A stretch of 42,900 nt of DNA. It comes from DATMGU01 sp035555315 (GTDB taxonomy: Bacteria; Pseudomonadota; Alphaproteobacteria; ATCC43930; CGMCC-115725). The position numbers and the translations under genes were made by a program. The stretch is from contig DATMGU010000027.1 of the NCBI GenBank assembly GCA_035555315.1, positions 1 through 42,900 of the forward strand, given 5' to 3'. Below the pieces are notes generated by a model, which was not told where the DNA came from, ran no database searches, and was given only the letters and a program-made list of their open reading frames with translations. Each line of letters starts with the position of its first letter. Within the stretch, counting starts at the first letter, position 1. Shown here piece by piece: positions 38,104-42,900 of the stretch.

Positions 38104-39157
38104 CCTGGCCGGTCGCCTGATCGAACAGGCGGATGCCGGCGAGGGTTGGTTGCAGCATGATCTGATGTCCGGGGCCGAACGCTACCCGTTCGGAAAATAC
38201 CGCGCAGACCGGGGTGGCGCCGATCGTGCCGTAGACAAGGGTATCCGCACCGGTCGGCTCGACCACACCGACGGTCGCCGGCACGCCTTCGGCGGCGAGC
38301 GACAGGTGTTCGGGACGCACGCCATAGACGACCGACTGCCCCTCCGTGCCGCCGGAAGAAGACGGCAGCGGCAGGGCGAGTCCGTCGGCGGTTTCCACCC
38401 GGACGCCACCGCCGCGCCGCAAGGTGCCGGAGATGAAATTCATCGAGGGTGAGCCGATGAACCCGGCGACGAACAAATTCTCCGGATTGTCGTAAAGTTC
38501 CAGCGGCGAGCCGATTTGCTCGACCCGCCCGTCATGCATCACGACGATCCGGTCGGCCATGGTCATCGCCTCGACCTGATCGTGGGTGACGTAGACCGAC
38601 GTGGTCCGCAACCGCTGGTGCAGCGCCTTGATCTCGGTGCGCATCTGGACACGCAGCTGCGCGTCCAAATTGGACAGCGGCTCATCGAACAGGAACACCT
38701 GAGGATCGCGCACGATCGCCCGCCCCATCGCAACGCGCTGGCGCTGACCGCCGGAAAGCTGCCGCGGATAGCGATTGAGATAAGGCTGCAATCCCAGGAT
38801 ATCGGCGGCCTTGTTGACCCTCTCCTCGATCAGCTTGGGAGCGGCCCGGCGCAGCTTCATGCTGAACGCCATGTTGTCATGCACGGTCATATGCGGATAG
38901 AGCGCATAATTCTGGAACACCATGGCGATGTCGCGTTCCTTGGGCGGCAGCTCGTTGACCACGGTGCCGCCGATCGCGATCTCGCCACCGCTGATCTGCT
39001 CCAACCCGGCAATCATCCGCAGTAAGGTGGATTTGCCGCAGCCGGACGGGCCGACCAGGACGACGAATTCCTCATCCTCGATATCGATATCGACGCCGTG
39101 CAGCACCTGCGTCGCCCCATAGGTCTTGGTCACGCCCCGAATATCGACCGACGCCAT
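38090..39157 (-). CDS. ABC transporter ATP-binding protein, MalK/UgpC family
   Basis: This 355-residue ATPase of carbohydrate importers has Walker A GPSGCGKSTLL, Q-loop VFQNYALYPHMTV, signature LSGGQRQRVAMGRAI, Walker B VFLFDEPLSNLDA and H-loop THDQVEAMTMADR. It ends in a TOBE/OB-fold C-terminal domain with the YGVRPEHL motif. Such ATPases often serve several sugar importers at once. No permease or binding protein is adjacent, so it may energise distant systems. It lies downstream of KDPG aldolase and a lipoprotein gene on the same strand, separated by 30 bp, so sugar-acid uptake is a reasonable guess. Its stop overlaps the yihY-like gene. Confidence 0.9.
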   Translation of the reverse strand: MASVDIRGVTKTYGATQVLHGVDIDIEDEEFVVLVGPSGCGKSTLLRMIAGLEQISGGEIAIGGTVVNELPPKERDIAMVFQNYALYPHMTVHDNMAFSMKLRRAAPKLIEERVNKAADILGLQPYLNRYPRQLSGGQRQRVAMGRAIVRDPQVFLFDEPLSNLDAQLRVQMRTEIKALHQRLRTTSVYVTHDQVEAMTMADRIVVMHDGRVEQIGSPLELYDNPENLFVAGFIGSPSMNFISGTLRRGGGVRVETADGLALPLPSSSGGTEGQSVVYGVRPEHLSLAAEGVPATVGVVEPTGADTLVYGTIGATPVCAVFSERVAFGPGHQIMLQPTLAGIRLFDQATGQVIRG

Positions 39158-39187
39158 GCCTACCCCCTTGTTATCGTTGTCGTTGCT

Positions 39188-39868
39188 TTAGTAAGTCCCG
39201 GATGGCCGCCGTTGCTGCCGGTTGGTCTGCGATGGCGGGGCGAAAGCCGGCCGCTCGATGGGCGGTGGCGCACCGGCGGGTGCCGCGGCCGGACCGACAT
39301 CCTGGATCACCGGGCGCCATTGATTGGCGCGGGCCGTGGCGGCGGCCCAATCGGCTTCGCTCAAGCCGTCGCGCAGCTTCTTATCCAGGGCCGGATCGAG
39401 TTCGGACGGTCCCAATTGCAGCCGCATCGGGTTGCGCCGGAACAGCAGCGCCCATTTGCCGGCCTCGATCCTGTCCGCGGGCATGCCGATACCGTCGAAC
39501 GCCATCCGCGCCAAATGCTCCTGCGCCGCGGTTACCCCGGAATTCCCGGCGGCCAGGATCCAGTAGGCGGCCTCCGATTCCCGTTGGCTCCGCAAGGCCG
39601 GATCGGGAATGTCCTTGGCCAGCTGCAATTCGCACATCCCGAGTTGATCCTGCGCCACCTCGAAACCCCGCCCCTGACGGGCGATCGGCTCAAACAGCGG
39701 AACGGCCCGGTCGCATCGACCAGCGGCTATAAACGCGGCCGCCGCTTCGTAGGATCCCTTCGCAGGCGGCGGCTCGCCTCCGCCGCAACCGGCCAACGCC
39801 ATGGGCAACACCAATGCCCAGCCCCGAGCATATCCGGCGAGCCGGCTAACTTTTCCCTTCAAGGTCAT
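39188..39868 (-). CDS. Predicted lipoprotein, Sel1/TPR-like
   Basis: This 226-residue protein has a lipoprotein signal peptide (WALVLPMALAGC, Cys28). A helical region follows that resembles Sel1/TPR repeats: SYEAAAAFIAAGRCDRAVPL, AAYWILAAGNSGVTAAQEHL, and MPADRIEAGKWALLFRRNP. A Pro- and Gln-rich tail completes the protein. No specific family function is recognised. It begins 5 bp after the KDPG aldolase stop codon and ends 30 bp before the ATPase gene, so the three are likely co-transcribed. The start has no good ribosome-binding site, which suggests translational coupling to the aldolase gene. Confidence 0.65.
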   Translation of the reverse strand: MTLKGKVSRLAGYARGWALVLPMALAGCGGGEPPPAKGSYEAAAAFIAAGRCDRAVPLFEPIARQGRGFEVAQDQLGMCELQLAKDIPDPALRSQRESEAAYWILAAGNSGVTAAQEHLARMAFDGIGMPADRIEAGKWALLFRRNPMRLQLGPSELDPALDKKLRDGLSEADWAAATARANQWRPVIQDVGPAAAPAGAPPPIERPAFAPPSQTNRQQRRPSGTY

Positions 39869-39872
39869 AGGG

Positions 39873-40496
39873 TTAAATCGGGTTCTTCAGGCCTGCGGCG
39901 ATCTTCGCACGCGCTGTTATGGCGGCCCAATCTTTGGCCACGATCAGGTCGCGCGGCGCCATCCAGCTGCCACCGACCACCGGCACGTTGGGCAGCGCCA
40001 GATAATCCCGCGCGTTCTCGGGCGTCACACCGCCGGTCGGGCAGAATTGGATGCCGGCGAAAACCGGCGCCAGCGCCTTCAACATGCCCACCCCGCCGCT
40101 TTCGCCCGCCGGGAAGAATTTGAGGAAGGTGAAGCTCAGCTCGCGCGCGGCCATGACCTCCGTCGCTGTCGCCGTCCCCGGCAGATAGGGCAGCCCCGAA
40201 GCGATGGCCGCCGCGGCGAGATCGGGGGTGAGGCCCGGGCTGACCAGAAACCCTGCACCCGCGTTTCTGGCGGCGGTGACGTCGGCGCCGCGCAGCACGG
40301 TGCCGGCCCCGACGAGCACCTTGGGCAAGGCACGGGCGATCGCCTCGATCGCGGCCAGCGCATCGCCCGTCCGCAAGGTGATCTCGAGCACCGTCAACCC
40401 GCCTTCGGCTAGGGCCGTCGCGAGGGGCACCGCATCGGCCACCCGCTCGATGGTCAGAACGGGGATGACCGCTGTATTGTCGAAAGGCGCTGGCAT
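39873..40496 (-). CDS. eda: KDPG aldolase (2-dehydro-3-deoxy-6-phosphogluconate aldolase)
   Basis: Eda cleaves KDPG to pyruvate and glyceraldehyde-3-phosphate, the last step of the Entner-Doudoroff pathway. The 207-residue class I aldolase shows TVLEITLRT (Glu38), VGAGTVL, and FLKFFPAGESGG with the Schiff-base Lys126, then FCPTGGVTPENA. ATG 40496 has GGAG about 9 nt upstream. It is divergent from a KDG kinase gene, and this pair converts 2-keto-3-deoxygluconate via KDPG to central metabolites. It heads a leftward unit with a lipoprotein and an ABC ATPase. Galactonate-type (KDPGal) aldolases are close relatives and cannot be fully excluded. Confidence 0.9.
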   Translation of the reverse strand: MPAPFDNTAVIPVLTIERVADAVPLATALAEGGLTVLEITLRTGDALAAIEAIARALPKVLVGAGTVLRGADVTAARNAGAGFLVSPGLTPDLAAAAIASGLPYLPGTATATEVMAARELSFTFLKFFPAGESGGVGMLKALAPVFAGIQFCPTGGVTPENARDYLALPNVPVVGGSWMAPRDLIVAKDWAAITARAKIAAGLKNPI

Positions 40497-40662
40497 GACA
40501 ACAGCTCCAAACACGGGCGATGGAAGATCGAATGAACCGACCGAACGCGCTAAGCAGGCACGACAGCCGGGCACCAAGTGCAACCGCCGAGACCCTACCT
40601 CGGACCCGACCAAACCGCCAAGCCTGTCAACGGGCCGGGACGACGCGCTGGATGACCGCGCC

Positions 40663-41619
40663 ATGAGGCAACTCAGCGACCACCGGGTGGTGGCGATCGG
40701 CGAATGCATGGTCGAACTGCGCGATACCGGCGCCGGTACCGCCCAGGAGACCTTGGCGCTGGCCTATGGCGGCGACACGCTGAATACCGCCGTCTATCTG
40801 GCACGGCTCAATCCCGGTTCGGAGGTCGCCGTCGACTACATGACGGCGCTGGGCGACGATCCCTATAGCGAGGCCATGATGGCGTTTTGGCAAGGCGAAC
40901 GGCTGGGCACCGAGACCGTCGCTCGGCTGCCGGGCCGGCTGCCCGGGCTTTACATGATCCGGACCGACGCCGCCGGCGAGCGGCGTTTCTTTTATTGGCG
41001 GTCGGCCGCCGCCGCGCGGTCGTTGTTCGACGCGCTACTGACGCTCGATCTGCTTGATATGTTAAAGGGTTATCAGACGATCTTTCTATCCGCGATCACG
41101 CTGTCGATCTTGACCGAGGCAGCGCGCGACCGGCTGGTAGCGGCGCTGACCGCCGCCCGGACGGCCGGAAGCCGGGTCGTGTTCGACGGCAATTATCGCC
41201 CGGCCGGTTGGCCCGATCCAGCGACGGCACGGGCGGTGATTGGTCGCTTCCTGGGATTGGTCGATCTGGCACTACCCTCGATCGACGACGAACGCCTGCT
41301 TTGGGGCGACGTGGATGCCGCCGCGGTCGCCGACCGGATGCAGAAGGCGGGTGTCGCCGAGGTGATCGTGAAGCAGGGTCCGGAAGGCGCCCTGGTGGCC
41401 TTGGCCGGCAATCGCCAGCACGTCGCCGTGCCCGATGTGGTCGCACCGATCGACACCACCGGCGCCGGCGACAGCTTCAACGCGGGATATCTCACCGCCC
41501 GCCTGCGCGGCGCCGACCCGGCATCGGCGGCATCGGCCGGCCACCGGGTCGCCGCCGCCGTCATCCAGCATCGAGGGGCCATCATCCCGGCCACCGCCCT
41601 GCCCCGGCTCAGTTTTTAG
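40663..41619 (+). CDS. kdgK: 2-dehydro-3-deoxygluconokinase (PfkB family)
   Basis: This 318-residue PfkB-family kinase phosphorylates 2-keto-3-deoxygluconate to KDPG. Family motifs are the N-terminal VVAIGECMVEL and YGGDTLNTAVYLARL (substrate lid and NxAxxLARL motif), a FDGNYRPAGW strand typical of KdgK, and C-terminal IDTTGAGDSFNAGYL (anion hole and catalytic Asp). ATG 40663 is chosen from several in-frame possibilities; the ribosome-binding site is weak. It is divergent from eda with a 166-bp gap, so the two probably share regulation. Downstream is a lower-GC region without intact genes. Confidence 0.9.
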   Translation: MRQLSDHRVVAIGECMVELRDTGAGTAQETLALAYGGDTLNTAVYLARLNPGSEVAVDYMTALGDDPYSEAMMAFWQGERLGTETVARLPGRLPGLYMIRTDAAGERRFFYWRSAAAARSLFDALLTLDLLDMLKGYQTIFLSAITLSILTEAARDRLVAALTAARTAGSRVVFDGNYRPAGWPDPATARAVIGRFLGLVDLALPSIDDERLLWGDVDAAAVADRMQKAGVAEVIVKQGPEGALVALAGNRQHVAVPDVVAPIDTTGAGDSFNAGYLTARLRGADPASAASAGHRVAAAVIQHRGAIIPATALPRLSF

Positions 41620-42056
41620 TCCTCAACAATGTCGGTACAATCGCGTCCCTGTATCGATAGCGCGCCGCTGTTCGGCCCGCCGTCCCGCGAGCGCGACAAT
41701 GTCGACCGCCGCCAAATCATGGCGGCCGCGGCCAGTTCGGGCTGCATGACGATCACAGGCCTCCCGAACGTTATTCGCCGATGCGACGACCCGGCACCAG
41801 CTCATACGGCTGTTCGACGCCCTCCGAACGATCATCGACGCGCTGGCCTGCGATAGACGCGATCCCACGCGGCCTTTCGTCTATCGCGGATGGTTTGATG
41901 TGAGGAAGGGAGCTTAAAATAACCATGACGTTGAAGATCAATCGCCCCAACAGGGCCGGAACTAACGAACGGCCCAAAATTGTAGCTTGCGCGGACAAAG
42001 CGCGAACGCTTAGGCCGGGATCGGCAATGTAAGACCGGCTGGCAATCAACCGATCA
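41620..42056. other. Gene-free stretch downstream of kdgK
   Basis: There is no supported gene in these 437 bases. A minus-strand frame (42151-41771) ends in PYELVPGRRIGE, which faintly recalls the last residues of LacI-type regulators, but the rest of it has no family character. From about 41900 the composition becomes more AT-rich than the surroundings. No terminator for kdgK is visible. Confidence 0.4.
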
Positions 42057-42353
42057 CTAACTTTCTTTTGAACTTGGCTGGTCCCTTTCCAGAGCGTCTT
42101 GTATAGCGTGTAGCGCTGCCGGCGCACCATTTTCGGCCCCGAGTCTTGCACCCCACGCAGCGGCCCACTCGTGAAGCGGCATGATGAGGCGGACCAATGC
42201 CTTCCCTTCTTCGCTCAAGTCATAGCCGCCAGTGTGATGGACTACGATGGCGGCGGCCCGCATTTCCTTGAGGCGTGTGTTTAGGAGGCTCGGATTTGTT
42301 TCCGCGACCGCTTGCAGTTCCCGAAACGTTAACTTCCAGCAATGCGTTTGCCT
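42057..42353 (-). pseudogene. Truncated HxlR-type winged-helix regulator
   Basis: Reading on the minus strand from 42353, the sequence encodes WKLTFRELQAVAE, LLNTRLKEMRAAAIV, YDLSEEGKALVRL and MPLHEWAAAWGARL. This is the recognition helix, wing and C-terminal helix of HxlR-family (and related MarR-like) regulators. TAG and TGA codons (42357-42359, 42354-42356) precede it in frame. The usual start with helix 1 and the CPVERAL-type region is absent. An internal ATG (42263) would give a 68-residue fragment without a complete DNA-binding domain. I take it as the 3' remainder of a lost regulator in a lower-GC scar. A frameshifted N-terminus further upstream is not apparent, because the divergent DUF2867 gene begins at 42396. 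Confidence 0.55.
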
Positions 42354-42395
42354 TCACTACTCGCGGTTGATGGCGCTTTAGGAAAGGCTGGCGGC

Positions 42396-42900
42396 ATGAT
42401 CAAAGCCCGTGTGGTGCCCGTGCCGTCCGACAGCGTGCTGGCACCGCTTTATGTGGGCGCGGACCTGCTGGATGCGTTCGCGATTCACCTGCCGGCGGGG
42501 GCGAGCGACAATCTCGAAGTGCTGGCACGCGCTGGGTTCGAGCGGCAGGCGGGGTGGATTCGTGCGCTGACCTGGGTGCGCGATGCGGTGATGGCGGCGG
42601 TCGGCGTCAAATCGTCTCGCGCGATCGGTGCCGCCGCGGCGGCGCGGGGGCTACAGGTGATCGGCTACCTTCCGCTGCTGTCGAAGAGTGCGGGGGAGTT
42701 GGTGATGGGTGGGGACGACCGGCATCTCGACTTCCGAGTCGCGGTCCTGCTGCGCACGGGCGCGGCGGGCGGGCGGGAGCTAGTCGTGGTGACAGTGGTG
42801 CATTGCCATAACCGGCTGGGGCGGACGTACCTGGCGGTGATCGCGCCATTCCACCGCACGATCCTGCGGGCGAATTTGGAACGGGCGGTAAGGGTGATGG
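42396..42900 (+). CDS. DUF2867 domain-containing protein (5' part)
   Basis: This frame runs off the end of the window after 168 codons without a stop. ATG 42396 has AGGAAAGG about 10 nt upstream. The sequence LLDAFAIHLPAGASDNLEVL, then GWIRALTWVRDAVMAAVGVK, and later VVTVVHCHNRLGRTYLAVI, FHRTILRANLERAVR, is the DUF2867 pattern. The family is uncharacterised but widespread and often sits next to a small regulator. Here that regulator position holds the truncated HxlR-type remnant, divergently oriented. No function is assigned. Confidence 0.85.
   Translation, partial: MIKARVVPVPSDSVLAPLYVGADLLDAFAIHLPAGASDNLEVLARAGFERQAGWIRALTWVRDAVMAAVGVKSSRAIGAAAAARGLQVIGYLPLLSKSAGELVMGGDDRHLDFRVAVLLRTGAAGGRELVVVTVVHCHNRLGRTYLAVIAPFHRTILRANLERAVRVM

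Noticed and set aside
41771..42151. Minus-strand frame of 126 codons ending PYELVPGRRIGE, considered as a LacI-type C-terminus (possible KDG repressor)
   Set aside because: Only the last dozen residues look LacI-like. No ligand-binding domain or DNA-binding region is present, so it is too weak to annotate.
1..42900. CRISPR arrays, intact insertion sequences, prophage genes
   Set aside because: I saw no regularly spaced direct repeats, no transposase or integrase motifs, and no phage structural genes on reading through both strands.

Overview
This is a high-GC, densely packed chromosomal window, most likely from an alphaproteobacterium and perhaps a Rhodospirillales-like one. That placement is inference. 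It rests on codon bias, on the order rlpA - D,D-carboxypeptidase - tmk - holB - metG - tatD - MBL hydrolase, on the short ArgC and MetG types, and on a tryptophan attenuator in front of trpE. There is one tRNA gene (Ser-UGA). I see no complete insertion sequence, no prophage and no CRISPR array. The window opens inside an oxidoreductase gene and ends inside a DUF2867 gene.

Region by region. 1-3.9 kb: the tail of a flavin/NAD(P)/iron-sulfur oxidoreductase, then a TetR repressor, a DUF427 protein and a 14-TM drug exporter. Three matching 14-bp palindromes mark a small TetR regulon. 3.9-5.4 kb: a rutA pyrimidine monooxygenase without the other rut genes, and tRNA-Ser. 5.7-17.3 kb: a cell-wall and housekeeping block (lytic transglycosylase, rlpA, carboxypeptidase, tmk, holB, metG, tatD, MBL hydrolase). 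A tryptophan block (leader peptide with attenuator, trpE, trpG) and argC sit between holB and metG. 17.3-24.1 kb: a catabolic or uptake locus. A GntR/FCD regulator and a FAD-dependent amine/amino-acid oxidase are transcribed leftward. A 2-oxoglutarate/Fe(II) oxygenase-like enzyme and a complete polyamine-type ABC importer are transcribed rightward. A GntR-type palindrome lies exactly on the -10 box of the divergent promoter.

24.1-32.5 kb: a DODA-type dioxygenase and DoxX membrane protein with a divergent LysR regulator, two MFS exporters, a DEDDh exonuclease, and a large TPR protein with a glycosyltransferase-like C-terminus. 32.5-33 kb: a gene-free stretch containing an AT-rich perfect palindrome and several hairpins. 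33-38.1 kb: AsmA-like protein, Nudix hydrolase, YcgN-type cysteine-cluster protein, an HExxH protein resembling EF-P hydroxylase, and a YihY/BrkB membrane protein. 38.1-41.6 kb: an MalK/UgpC-type ATPase, a lipoprotein and KDPG aldolase (leftward), divergent from KDG kinase. Together Eda and KdgK turn 2-keto-3-deoxygluconate into pyruvate and glyceraldehyde-3-phosphate. 41.6-42.4 kb: a lower-GC scar with a 5'-truncated HxlR-type regulator.

The strongest regulatory reads are the TetR operator set, the trp attenuator and the GntR operator/promoter. The best candidate for an undescribed system is the oxidase / oxygenase / ABC-importer locus at 17.3-24.1 kb. A recurring oddity is short imperfect tandem duplications (12-17 nt units) at or just after stop codons, seen four times.
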